Assembly: GCA_035048485.1 (NCBI GenBank)
Contig: CM068592.1
Span: 36,836,001-36,900,000, forward strand
Direction: 5' to 3'
Source of the DNA: Pteria penguin
Lineage: Eukaryota; Mollusca; Bivalvia; Pterioida; Pteriidae
DNA length: 64,000 nucleotides
Within the stretch, counting starts at the first letter, position 1. Each line of letters starts with the position of its first letter. The notes beneath the pieces were generated by a model, which was not told the DNA's origin, searched no databases, and saw nothing but the letters and a program-made list of their open reading frames with translations. Made by a program: the position numbers and the translations under genes. Positions 34,493-47,334 of the stretch are shown here, one piece after another.

Positions 34493-34844
34493 CATGAAAA
34501 GGTGTGCTTTAAAATATACCTCAAAATAAAAATCTTTAAATGTATTAAAACGAATACATTCGCTGAAACTTGTCCGAAAATTCAGGGTTTTTTTTAATTC
34601 GGTTATTGATAGAAACGATAATCTATTTGGCAGTTGTGGATACAGAGGGAGAGGTGTTCGGGGAAGGGGGTGGACTAGCAATTCGTAAAACACTTTTAGG
34701 TAAAGGAACTTTTGTGCGACAAAATTTTGTAGACAAAGGTATAATTGTTAGAGAAAGTGCATCATTTTGTGAAAAAGCGGTGATCCGAAATTTGTGGCAA
34801 AAATCCCATAAACTGGCGAGTAATTCCTCATATGGTCGTCTAGC

Positions 34845-35048
34845 ATATTATTCACAAAGAAACTTAAATCTAAGTGTAAGACTTGAGACCTTAATTCTTA
34901 ATTTCAAGAATAAGTCATCACTTTCTCTGTAAATAGTATATCAGGCATAATATACAAGAGAAACTTTCAATTCATTTTTAGAATGAAGACACATGCTATT
35001 ATAGGTGTCAAGTCGTACACTTGGACTTAAGTTTCTTTGTGAATAATA
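34845..35048. repeat. Inverted repeat beside tRNA-Sec
   Basis: 34845-34888 and 35005-35048 are inverted copies (ATTATTCACAAAGAAACTTA in one arm) with about five mismatches in 43 bp and a 116-bp spacer. The right arm starts 28 bp past the tRNA 3' end. Confidence 0.85.
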
Positions 35049-35076
35049 CGCATGAACCTTCTACTGTATGAAACAA

Positions 35077-35163
35077 CGCCCGAAAGGTGGAATTGAACCA
35101 CTCCGACGCTAATCGGCTACAGGTTTGAAGCCTGCACTCCAGACCACTGAAGTTCATCCGGGC
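35077..35163 (-). tRNA. trnSeC: tRNA-Sec (anticodon TCA)
   Basis: 87 nt on the minus strand, from GCCCGGATGAACTTCAGTGG to TTCCACCTTTCGGGCG. The anticodon loop CTTCAAA sits between GCAGG and CCTGT, giving anticodon TCA, which reads UGA as selenocysteine. The long variable arm, the TTCAATTCC T-loop and the discriminator G match the animal tRNA-Sec pattern and its usual length. Acceptor bases 1-7 pair with the 3' strand (one G-U). This tRNA is charged with Ser and converted to Sec for selenoproteins. Its sequence is far closer to tRNA-Sec than the SINE heads elsewhere in the window. The 3' flank has only TTGTTT rather than a run of four T. Confidence 0.95.
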
Positions 35164-35186
35164 ACCTGTATTAAGGACACCCTATC

Positions 35187-35196
35187 TTTATATGGA
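35187..35196 (-). promoter_or_regulatory. TATA-like box of tRNA-Sec
   Basis: On the minus strand CCATATAAAG lies about 24-33 bp before the tRNA-Sec start. In vertebrates tRNA-Sec uses an upstream TATA box near -30 with pol III, so the position fits. A proximal element near -65 could not be identified by eye. Confidence 0.5.
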
Positions 35197-35514
35197 ACTT
35201 CTTCCTTTTTATCTATTGTTAGGTGTTGCTTATATTTGAATTTTAAATTATTTTCATATAAGCAATACAATATCTGTTATATCCATGAATGAACACGGAT
35301 TTTAGACGATAAAAATAAACTGTATATATAAATAGATAATTTTTTATGTAAAGATTTATTCGGTTTCATGGCCATGGAATAAGAAAAGATAACAAATTCT
35401 TTGGTTTTCGTTATTAATATTGTAAGAGTTATGTCTCTTGGTGGAGGATGCGAAAATGTATACATGTAAGAAAGGGAAGGGAAGAAAAGCTTTTGATAAT
35501 TTTTTTAACACTCC

Positions 35515-35714
35515 CAGTGGCAGATTTCCGAAAAAGGAAGGGGCACATATGAAAGTCAAGTACTGGCCAAAATACTCGGTCATTTTCGATGCCAAATATG
35601 GAGTTTGACATCGACATTTTGTTTTCATGTCTCTTACCTCATCATCTATATGCCTTGTTCATTTGTGACGAAAAAGAGGGACCAAGCCCTTGGACCCCTC
35701 TAAATCCGCCACTG
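35515..35714. mobile_element. Small MITE with CAGTGGCA ends, copy 2
   Basis: CAGTGGCAGATTTCCG at the left and AAATCCGCCACTG at the right are inverted. It shares ACTCGGTCATTTTCGATGCC-like interior with 31906-32037. Confidence 0.75.
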
Positions 35715-35889
35715 AATTCCCCATCTCCATTAATATACAGTCGGTCAGCGGAGGAACCATTATATCTGAAGCAAGGAAAAGGGAAGGAAGTTTTGTAACG
35801 AACACTGAGTTGAGAGGTTTTCGAGGAGAAGTGTATTTATTTTACATGGGGTGGAATTGAAGTGTTCCCATCCCTGCCCTCCTGACAAG

Positions 35890-36005
35890 TTCCGTCAGTA
35901 TTAAGCAATGAAAGATCTTTTACGTGTCAAATGAAGAGCCATTCGGACTCCGGGTACACCGACTCGCATCCGGGACCTAAAGCCCAGATCCTAGCACAGT
36001 TAGCG
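35890..36005 (-). mobile_element. Possible degenerate reversed SINE
   Basis: AAAGATCTTTTACGTGTC resembles the SINE body, and GACTCGCATCCGGGACC reads as a reversed box B. Confidence 0.4.
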
Positions 36006-37088
36006 AGGGAGGAGGGAGGGAGAAAGAGCCATAACTCTGTATCCCCTCTTTCATTTAACATCAGTAACAACAACAAAAATAATAAAAGACGGGAATGCCA
36101 GTGATTTCCTTCTCCTATAAAAACTCTAAAGTTCTCTGTTGTCTAGAAACTGCATTTAAGCACGAATTAATGACTTTGTTTTCATAGTTTTTTAAAGATC
36201 TTTTTAAGTGAAACACAGTCAGTACCAAAGGTTGGAAATAAAAAATAATAAGAAAGAGGGAGGGGATTGAATACAATATAAGGTATCCTAAATAAAAGGA
36301 AAGAATGATTTACCTCATCGATATCATATTCCATTATATACTAATTAATATTATATTCATATTGTATCATATATACTTTTTGTACATTTTGGGTGCTTTC
36401 ATAAGCGAAAGAGGGGGAAAAGGGGAAGGAATCATGGCTTTAAGTGAGAATCCGACATCTGTGATTAAGTATAAATACTCATTCACTTTATTGAGATATA
36501 GGTCACGAGTTCGTTATACGCCATAAATTGTAATGGGATGCGATGGGACTCCGAGCTTTGAGAGGATCAGGAAAGTTCTAAGCTTTTATACAGGTGTGGT
36601 CGCCCAAACACGTGTAGCCGTCAAAGGTGGGGTATATGGCCACAAACTTTCCGATCAATATATTATAAAATCTGAAATATAAAGAGGATGTTTAAATAGA
36701 TATGATATGTTCCTGAATGGAAGGATTCTACACATAAATACTGCATAGATGGACCAAGGATACTGGAAAACGTGGATAAAGCCTTGCATTGTCGTAAACA
36801 TTGAAACTATCAAATACAATGTTTGTAAGAGTTATCTTTCTTGATGTGTAAATATCATAATCACGCACCTATGTGTTAACGAGCAATCATGTGAGAAGAA
36901 GGGAATACTCGGTAGTAATGTAAAAAATAATGGATTCTAAACGAAGAATACGAATAGATGTGATACAGGATATCAGATATACACAGCAACTTCCTTGTTT
37001 ACGTAAATCATTGTACAATCGACTAACGCAATACACATTTTAGATCTCCAAGAAATACCATTTAGCAGTCGAGTTCCACTCTTCAAGA
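36006..37088. other. Region 5' of CA-B
   Basis: No gene recognised. If the exon at 37089 is the true start, the CA-B promoter lies here; no convincing TATA box was seen. Confidence 0.4.
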
Positions 37089-37313
37089 ATGGATCGATTA
37101 AAGAATCTATTCTCGGACAAGGACACTTTTACTAGAAATAAAGATATGTTTAAACAGAATGAGACTATGTTTAAGGACGACAGAACATTATTTACAGGAA
37201 ATCGAGACATATTTACAGACGACAAGACTCTTTTTACGTCAAAGGTGAACGAGTTCTCCAAGAACAAAAATACCTTTGCAGACAAGAAAAATATATTCTC
37301 ATCTTCAGCTACG
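37089..37313 (+). CDS. Proposed CA-B first exon: Phe-heptad leader
   Basis: 75 codons from ATG to a strong donor ACG|GTGAGT, phase 0, matching the phase of the 41418 exon. From F14 to F70 a Phe stands at exactly every seventh residue (nine in a row: 14, 21, 28, 35, 42, 49, 56, 63, 70). The pattern is [DN][KR]xxF[TK]x, for example [21 protein letters not shown]. The DNA units of 21 bp are well diverged while the pattern is kept, unlike the nearby satellites. It is highly charged and has no signal peptide. Whether it is joined to CA-B is inferred from phase, position and strand. Confidence 0.6.
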
Positions 37314-40300
37314 GTGAGTATAAAGTTTCTTGTTTCAATATTTCCTTTCCTCCACAGTTACTCGAAGAGTATATCTAGGAAAGTTGGAGTTCTGTGAAAA
37401 CTCAAGGGCAAAGTTGTTCAAAACATTAAGCTCTTATTAATAATTGCACTTTGCCATGAACTACGTTTCAAGCTGAATATGTAGGAAGTCGGGGTCTGTT
37501 GGGAGGTAGTTACAGCGTGTCGAGCCAAGTTATAGATCGATAGCAGTGAGTAATGTGTACATGAGGCGGATCTGGAAAATGCAACTTCTGTTTTTAATTG
37601 AGGGAAAAATTGGAATTCCAACCCTGACATTGCAACCGTAGAGATGTCGTAACCAGGAAGAAACGCAGTCTTTGTTAGTCGTATCGCCATCTTGTCAGTT
37701 TAAGGAAATTGGTGTGAAATTTAATTCTTAAGGGGGTAAGGGAGGAAGTTTGCGAAAAATTTTCCGGCTCACTATGCAGCTTAATGGTAGTATAGACATA
37801 GCGTAATGGTAGTGCAGACGTAGCATAGCAGTGGTATAGACGTAGCGTAGTGGTATGTAGACGTAGCGAAGTCGTGGCGTAGACTTAGCATAGTTATGCT
37901 TTAGATGTAGCGTAGTGGTGCTTTAGACGTTGCGTAGTGGTAGTGTAGACGTAGCGTAGTGGTAGTGTAGACGTAGCGTAGTGGTAGTTAAGACGTAGCG
38001 TTGTGGTAGTGTAGACGTAGAGTAGTGGTAGTGTAGACGAAGCGTAGTGGTAGTGTAGACGTAGCGTTGTGGAAGTGTAAACGTAACGTAGTGTTAGTAC
38101 AAACGTAGCGTAGACGTAGCGTAGTGGTAGTATAGACGTAGACAAAGCGTATTGGTAATATAGACGTAACGTAGTGGTAATGTAGACGTAGCGTAGTAGT
38201 AGTGTAGACGTAGCATGGTGGTAGCGTACACGAAGCGTACTTGTGGTGTAGGCGTAGCGTAGTAGTAGTGTAGACGTAGACGTAGCGTAGTGGTTGTGTA
38301 GATGTAGCATAATGGTAGTATAGACGTAGCGTAGTGGTGGTGTAGACGACGCGACTTGGTAGTGTAGACATAGCGTAGTCGTTGTATAGACGAAACATTG
38401 TTTTAGAGTAGACGTAGCGTAGTGGTAGTGTAGACGTAACGTAGTAGTAGCATTGGTTGGTTGATTGGTGTTTTACGTCGCTTTCAACAATATTTCAGTT
38501 TTATTGAAGCAGGAGGTTACCAACCTCTTAGACTTAGTGGCGCAACCCGGGAATCGAACCCGGATCGTCGGCGCCGTAAGTAAAGCGCTTAACCACTACA
38601 CCACGCCTGCCCCGTAGTAGTAGTATAGACGTAGCGTTGTCGTAGTGTAGATGAAACGTAGTGGTGGTTTAGACGTAGCGTAGTGGTAGTATAGACGTAG
38701 CGTAGTGGTAGTGTAGACGTAGCTCAATGGTAATGTAGACGTAGCGTAGTGGTAAAGTAGACGTAGCTTAGTGGCAGTGTAGACTTAGCGTAACGTAGTG
38801 GTAGTGTAGACGTAGCTTAGTGGTAATGGAGACTTAGCTTAGTCGTTGTGTAGACTTAGGGTAGTCTAGATGTACTGAAGTTAGAGTTAAGACGTTGGAA
38901 ATTCATCATTTAGACGTAACTTAGTCGTCGTCTAGACGTCTAGCGTAGTCGTAGTTCACATAAAAACGTAATCAAATTGTAGTGATAGCGTAGTCGTAGT
39001 GGTAGTCCAGGACAAGCATAGTCGTGGTCCAGGAGTACCATGGTCATAGTCCAGGAGTTGCATTGTCGTAGTCCAGGAGTAGCATAGTCGTAGTATAGAA
39101 GTAGTATGGTCGTAGGAAAAGGAGTAGCATTGTCGTAGTACAGAAACAACATTATCGTAGTCCATAGGTAGCATAGTCGTAGTCCAGGAGTAGTATATTC
39201 GTAGGATAAGGAGTAGCATAGTCGTAGTCTAGGAGTCGTAGTTCAGGAGAAACATAGTCGTATTCCAGGAGAAGCATAGTCGTAGTCCATGAGTTGCATA
39301 GTTGTAGTCCAGACATAGTATGGTCGTAGTCTAGGAGTAGTACACTCGTAGTCCAGGAATAGTATAGTCGTAGCACAAGAGCAGCATAGTCGTAGTCCAG
39401 GAGTAGCATAGTCGCTGTCTAGGAGTAGCATAGTCGTAGTTCAGAAACACCTAGTCTTAGTCCAGGAGTAGCATAGTCATAGTCCAGGAGTAACATAGTC
39501 GTAGCCCAGGAGTAGCATAGTCGCAGTTTAGGAGTAGCATAGTCGTAGTATAGGAGTTGCATAGTCATAGTCCTGGAGTAACATGGTTGTAGTACAGGAG
39601 TAGCACTGTCGTTGTTCAGGAGAATCATAGTTATAGTCCTGGAGTAGCATAGTCGTAGTGCAGGAGAAGCATAGTCGTAGTCCAGACATAGTATGATCGT
39701 AGTCTAGGAGTAGCATAGTCGTAGTTCAGGAGTACTATAGTCGTAGTACAGGAGTAGCATAGTCGTAGTCTAGTAGTAGTATAGTCGTAGTTCAGGAGTA
39801 GCATAGTCGTAGTACAGGAGTAGCATAATCGTAGTCTAGGAGTAGCATAGTCGTAGTTCAGGAATTGCATAGTCATAGTCCAGGAATTGCATAGTCGTAG
39901 TCCAGACATAGTATGATCGTAGTCTAGGAGTAGCATAGTCGTAGTTCAGGAGTACTATAGTCGTAGTACAGGAGTAGCATAGTCGTAGTCTAGTAGTAGT
40001 ATAGTCGTACTTCAGGAGTAGTATAGTCGTAGTACATGAGTAGCATAGTCGTAGTCTAGGAGTAGCATAGTCGTAGTTCAGGAGAAGCATAGTCGTAGTC
40101 CAGGAATTCCATAATCGTAGTCCAGGCATAGTTTGGTCTAATTCCAAGAGTAGTATAGTCTTAGTCCCGGAGTAGCATAGTTATAGTTTAGACGTAACTA
40201 ATGGTAGTCCAGTCTTACATTAGTAGGAGCCAAGACATTGCGTAGCCGTAGTTCAATCCAATGCCGACCTCTGATAATTGTATGTCGTAGCGTAGTCGGG

Positions 40301-41773
40301 ATTCTAAGTCGGCAGTGTAGTAGGGGTTTTATCTAAATTTGCACAGCGAGGCAGTGGTTTTATTTATAGATTAAACTAAACAGGGATTAAAGTATGACGG
40401 ACAATAAGTAGATGTGTGAAGTCAGCTGCAGAAATATCTACTGTCCGCGCCACTCACTTTGTAAACCGAAAAATCTGGATTTTCACTTATTTATCTTTAA
40501 AATAGTTTTACAAAATTAATATCAATAGACAGACCTTGTTTAGTCGTAACTTTTGCTGTATGTTATATGTTTCTACGAAGAAGCACTCGTATTTTATAGG
40601 GAAAAATCATTTTAGATAGGGCGTTTTTAATTTTGACGTGACATTGAGTCTATGGGAAACTTGGCGACGTCACGTCAAAATTTAACATGGAAATCGCCCT
40701 ATCTAAAATTGATTTTTTTCTATAAAATATGAACGCTTCTTCATACAAACATATAGCATACACCAAAAGTTACGACTAAACAAGATCTATCGAATGGCTT
40801 TGCCTTTTTGAAATTATTCTGAAAATGAATAACTGAAAATCCAGTTTTTCCAGTTTCCAGAGTGAGTGGCGCGGACAGTAAATTTCATTAAATGTAATTA
40901 TTATATATGTATATGTATATTCAACATATAACATGTAATATTAAAAGCAAACTTTAAAATACATTTTATTCAATGAAATATTTAAATAGACTCACTAATT
41001 AGCTTAGTTACTGGGTACAGTAGAGTTTTGAACAACCGCTGTAGTATATTAACTCTTCACCAAGCGTCCATACATGACGCATGCAAGTTACGTATCAGAG
41101 AAAATCTGGGAGAACAGGGTCCGGCGCCATAAACTGAGAATATACTTAAGTCATTATTTCATATTCTTCTATTCATCAATGAATTAATAACTGGAATTTG
41201 GATTTTATTGAGTTTTGTTCCATCCATAAATAGAATTAAACCATTGTGCATGAAAATTTATTTGAACGTTTGATAATGAAATAAATTAAAATGAAATATT
41301 TGACTTAAGTATATTCTCAGTTTATGGCGCCGGACCCAGATATTTATACAGGCATATACTTAAAATAATTTTGATGGAAATGTCCAGATATTATTAATTT
41401 CAATATTATTTACTTAGACAGTACGCAATGAATACTGGGTCTTGGGTCATAAACAGTCTCCAGTTGACGTCCCATATTTCTGTACAAAGGACAGCGGGGT
41501 CAAAGGTCTTAAAGTGACGTTTAACGATGGCAAACATACAGTTCTTCATAATACCGGGTGTTCTGCCAAAATTCAGATGGCATCTTCTGACAACGGTTTG
41601 TACAAAAATACTATGTACCTCTTATATTTTACAAAAAGACCCGGCTGTACTCTCTGGGTATTTATCACAGACGTTAATAACAAAATTTAATATAAAGGCA
41701 AGTCGAAGATATACACAGTTCAAGTATGGTAAATGTGTATAAATCAAACTTAACTGATGTGAAACAATTGTGA

Positions 41774-41869
<96 letters not shown>

Positions 41870-44800
41870 TCACAATTGTTATATATATATGATTTAGATT
41901 GAGAGTTTCATTGTCTCCCCTCCTATATGGTGATACTCAGCAATCGTCTTGAAATCATACAAAGCTGGTGTTGATATACCGTAGGATATGCTTACTTATT
42001 CTGTGTACCTGATTTCTTCATGTTCGATGCTCTGTATCTGCACTTATTTCGGTGACATTTAGTCTTGCAGCTTGCAACGCTATGCGAGGAGCAGATTGGT
42101 CGAGTGGTATCACACACTGAATTCCTCATCATCAAGATTCGATCCCGGAAGCCGAACTTTTTCCGTCCCCTCTGCCTCCCTATTTATCTACCAGATGAGA
42201 CATTATAAATCACTGAGGTCAGGTATGACGGTATACGTACATGTAGCATGAGAGAGAACCCCTCACTGCTTCGGAAGGCCTCGGTGTTAGAGTAGAATAC
42301 TATGTAGTCATGCATCAACCAGGTGCCGCCAACATAAAATTGAAATAAGTTTGGTGTAGCGAAAACAATGAGCTAATAAGCGCACAAAGTGCGCTATGAG
42401 AGAGAGTAGTCATTTGGAGTCTGAAAAATATACTTCTCGGGGAGTTTTTAAATATTTTGAAATGCGTGCAACGTTTGCATCATAATCTTTGTTAATTTTA
42501 CATTTTGAAATAGCAAAAAAAGTTAATTTAATACAGGCACATATTTACTTTAGTACCGCTCGCTTGTCTTAAACTTTTATATACGAAGAGCTTCTCTTAA
42601 AACTCTAATATTAAGAAAGAGGGTGCACATTTAAATGTATGTGTGTATTTTCAGAGATGACCGGTGGCCCTCTGGGTAGCACGAGGTACATTCTGGAACA
42701 GTTTCATTTTCACTGGGGTAGTACTGAGGGAAAAGGAGGAGAGCATACTATACATGGAAATGCTTTCGATGCAGAGGTATACATTTAACATGTCAGATAT
42801 AATTGGCATTTTCATTTGAAAAAGATTCAGTTATTCAAAGTTACATGATTTAGGAAATTTCATTTTCTACCAGACTTTTTAGGAACTTGAGTCACATAGG
42901 TGACCTATTGCTATTCAATAGCCTATTGGTCTTGTCCATTGTCCGTAAAGAATTGAAATTGAAATAGAAAAATTGAAATTGAACTTCTGGGAAACAACTA
43001 GATCAATGGTCACCAAACTAAGCAGTAAGCATCTTTAGGAAAGGAGAAACATAAATCCAGAAATTCATGATTCTGGTGACCCTGGCTGTTTAGTGACGGG
43101 GCATAAACTGCTAAAATTGCGATATCTTCAAACATCTTCCCTACTCTTGTACCTGTAAGAGAAAATTGTTGGCATACCAGAAGTAATAAAAAGCATGCAA
43201 CTTCTCCATAAAGTGTGAAGTTGATGACCCTCAGGACGGGCTCAGCCCACAGGGCGGGGTCCATATAGCGATAATGGACTTGAAATTCTTTCTTATTCCA
43301 TGCATCGGAAAGAAAAACTGAATACGTCATTAGAAATACACACAAAAGACCCTTACTGACGCAGTTTTACATGAATGCAAATTACAGAGAAACGTCGTAC
43401 GAAGACAATTTAAAATCATGGATATTGGAGCGATGCAAAGTAGAATATGAAAAGTCAAAAACAGTGTTTCACAAATATGAAAAAGTGTTTTCTGAAATAT
43501 AAATTTGAAGGTCCTCGCAGAATCAGTAAAGTACTGAGACAATAAGTCTATCTAATTCTCTCTGATACATGATATATTGCAGTATCACATTCAGCTTGAG
43601 GCAGTTCTCTCTGACTAAAGCCATAAAATCAATATACTAATTTGATGTAAAATTTAATGTGTATATTTACAACATTTCACAGTCAGACAGGGTGGTAAAT
43701 GACGTGGAGCAGAGAGTAACAAATAACAAAACTAAATAAAGACCTGAAAATGTCTAAAATGATTCTACCATACCATGCTACCATCGTACCACCATACCAT
43801 GCTACCATCGTAACACCATACCATGCTACCATCGTGATATCACACCACTGTACCATCATACTACAGTACCTTGCTACATGTACCACCGTGCCATTATACC
43901 AACGTACCATCATACCACTGTACAATCATACCATGGTACCATCATACCACTGTACCATCATACCACTGTAAAAACATACCACTGTCCCATCATACCACTG
44001 TACCATCATACCATTGTACCATCATACCACTGTACCATGATACCAAAGTACCATCATACTACAGTACCAAAATATATACCACCGCACCATGCTACCACAG
44101 CCATTATACGACGGTACAATCATTTCACCGTTCCTTCATACCAGCGTGCCATCATACCACTGTACCATCATACTCCAGTACAATCATACCACTGTACCAT
44201 CATACCACCGTACCGTCGTACCTTGCTGCCACCGTACCACTATACCACGGTACCTTCGTTCCATACTTTATACCATATCATGTTTCACAATATGCCCACT
44301 TTCATATATCTTTGCAGAAATAGTACACAGACATATATTTTGCAAGTTTTGTCCAAATTGCCTTAAAATGACAATGATATAATAGTTAGGCCAGAACAGA
44401 ACATTGTCTTGTTTCAAGCCCCCTGACCGAAAAAAAAAACCCAAACGTTAGATAGGTTGGACTTTTTATATTCATTTTATTTATTTAAAAAGCAGTAAGA
44501 TTTCCCAGTTGTGATATTTCATCCATTTCTTTTGAAAATGGTTGATTCATTTAACATAAAACACACCAGTTACGGTTTGGGTTTTTATCTACAATGACAC
44601 CTTTAGTGTTGATATATATATATACATCTTATATATACAGTGTTTAATATTTTTGTCGTCTGTGTGTTTCTGTCATTCTTGTCGGGCATGGCTAGCCAGC
44701 AGATGCTCATTCCTCCCCGGTACCTGGTCACACCTGCGATATTCAGAGGTCAATTGCTGTGTCTCTGCCACATGACATCAGCTTTTTCGGTGTTTACTTT

Positions 44801-47190
44801 AGAAAACCGGATTGAAAATAGAATAGTGTCCTATGACGTATTTGTAATTTGGGAAATTAAAACATGCATGAATGACTATTATATAATAGTCATTCATGCA
44901 TGTTTTAATTTCCCAAATTACAAATATGTCATACGACAATAGTATAGACTTGATATACATGTAGATGTTGAAATGCAGCTGTTAAAGAGATATCCGCACC
45001 GAATTTGATGCAAAGCAATTTTTAAAATTTATTATGGTGTTTGTTTATCGATAAAACCATTTCGAAATACATGTATCTTAGGTAGATAAGTAAACCGTAA
45101 TTGGGAATTCCCGTATAGCATTAGTAACGATATAGCAACATGAAACATAAAACATCCTAAGATAAACCGGGAAAGTCCTACCTTCAGCCTAAATACTTGG
45201 CTTAACACACGATTATCGGGTACCACATGTATACAAGGACAAAAGAAGTGTAGTCTACAAGAGGGAATATTATGCTAAATATATTTATTTTACTGATTTA
45301 AATTTTTTTAGTAAACTGATGTTTGAAGGTGTTTTTTAAACTGTGATCGTGGTCGCATTTGAATGTATTATCATAGAGTTCTGTAACATTTTTAAAGAAA
45401 CACTATCCTTCAACGAATTTATAAATTTTGAAACTTACTATAATCTTTTAATTTGACATACGTATATATTATACACTGCTACGAAGATATACAAAAAATC
45501 TTCTGAAAATATTGTACCAATTTTAGAGATACCAGCGTCGGACATATCGTGCTTTTCTCTGCAGTATCACGCCTAGGTAATGAATATTTAAGAGTCATCA
45601 TGTAACCATATTAAAACGACAAAGATGTCTTTATTCACATCTGTTTTTTTTACTTCTCATCTCCGAATCACTAAACAAATTCTTACTTCCCTTTTCACTT
45701 TTTTCATTTTGTTGATACTTTTGTTTACGTTTCATTTCAGAATACATGTATATTATTGCGCGAAGGCGGCGCTCTAGGCAGATATGGACAACTTATGTGC
45801 ACCTCACAAAAATCATAATTTATTTTACAAGTAATCAATTGCATGATCTTTGCAGAAGTAAAGTTTTAATTTCTTGTATTAAGGAAAACTATATATTTTT
45901 GGGAAGCCTACAAAAATAGCAAATCAGTTATTATCTTTTTTAATTGCTGTTAATTCAGACTGTGAGGGATAGTGCTTCTTTAACGGTCAGCCGTTAACAC
46001 AGAATCGGTTGACAGGCATCTCCATTGGTGGAAAGGCAACTCCCAGCATTTGTTACTGTCCGTATGTTAAAAAAGTTGTCCTTCAAAATATCTTTGCTTT
46101 ACGGCTGAATGGATACAATAAAATATTCTTTTTTTAATTTTAAATATTCTAAAGTCGCTAAATAATTGATTATATAGTTACACAGGACTAAGTTCGCTTT
46201 CAGAAATACATATACAGTGAGTGCAATGTATAATTTACCACAGTACAACCAAGCTTGGTCCCAAGGAGTGCACCCTACCATAAAACATTGCAATGCTTTT
46301 TTCCAGCTCCATTTTGTGTGCTTCAACTCTCTCTACTTGAGATATGAGGACGCTTCTAAAGAATCAGATGGTCTCGCAGTGCTTGGAATCTTAATTAAGG
46401 TAGATCATGATTAATCTGTAAAAAACCCTTGTTAAAAATGGGTTCAGATGTACTGCATAGAATGTAAAAACCTTTGTTAAAAATGGGTTCAGATGTACTG
46501 CATAGAATGTAAAAACCCTTGTTAAAATGGGTTCAGATGTACTGCATAGAATGTAAAAACCCTTGGTAAAAATGGGTTCAAATGTACTGAATAGAATGTA
46601 AAACCCTTGGTAAAAATGGGTTCAGATGTACTGAATAGAATGTAAAACAAAATACTTCATAGTGATCTATAAAGATTTGATAATAAAGTGTGTGTACATT
46701 GTCAAATATTTGACAATTTTAGCTCACCTAAACCGAAGACCGCTTAAGTGAGCTATGTTCATAGGGATACTTCCGTGGATTTCTTCAAAATTGCTGAAGG
46801 GATTTTGATCAAACGTGGCATGGATAAAGCAATTAAGATTCTCTACAAGTGTTATTGTTTTTCGGTCAGATCTGAAAGTCTTCTTTATATCGGATAGATC
46901 TATGTATTAACGAATGTGTCAAAAGCTTAAGGTAAACGACTAGGGATTTTAGGAAAATTTCTTATTTTAATTTGCAAAGGTACATTGTTGTACCTTTTTC
47001 CAGTTTAACTCTTGCGCAGGTGAGAGGTATTTTATCTACTTCTGCCTGAAGGTAATTATAAACATTTTTCTTTTTAATTACACGGTTTTCTCCTTCGATA
47101 GGTCTTAATTCTTGTAGACACCTAGAACATTATAAGGTCTCTAGATATTTGTCCTTTATAATCAAAATACAACAACAACAACAACAACAA

Positions 47191-47288
<98 letters not shown>

Positions 47289-47300
47289 GCTGCTGCTACG

Positions 47301-47334
<34 letters not shown>

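Noticed and set aside
44640..44942. 100-codon frame with a signal-peptide-like start ([16 protein letters not shown])
   Set aside because: The frame runs into the 112-bp palindrome and ends there; no downstream exon or homology was found.
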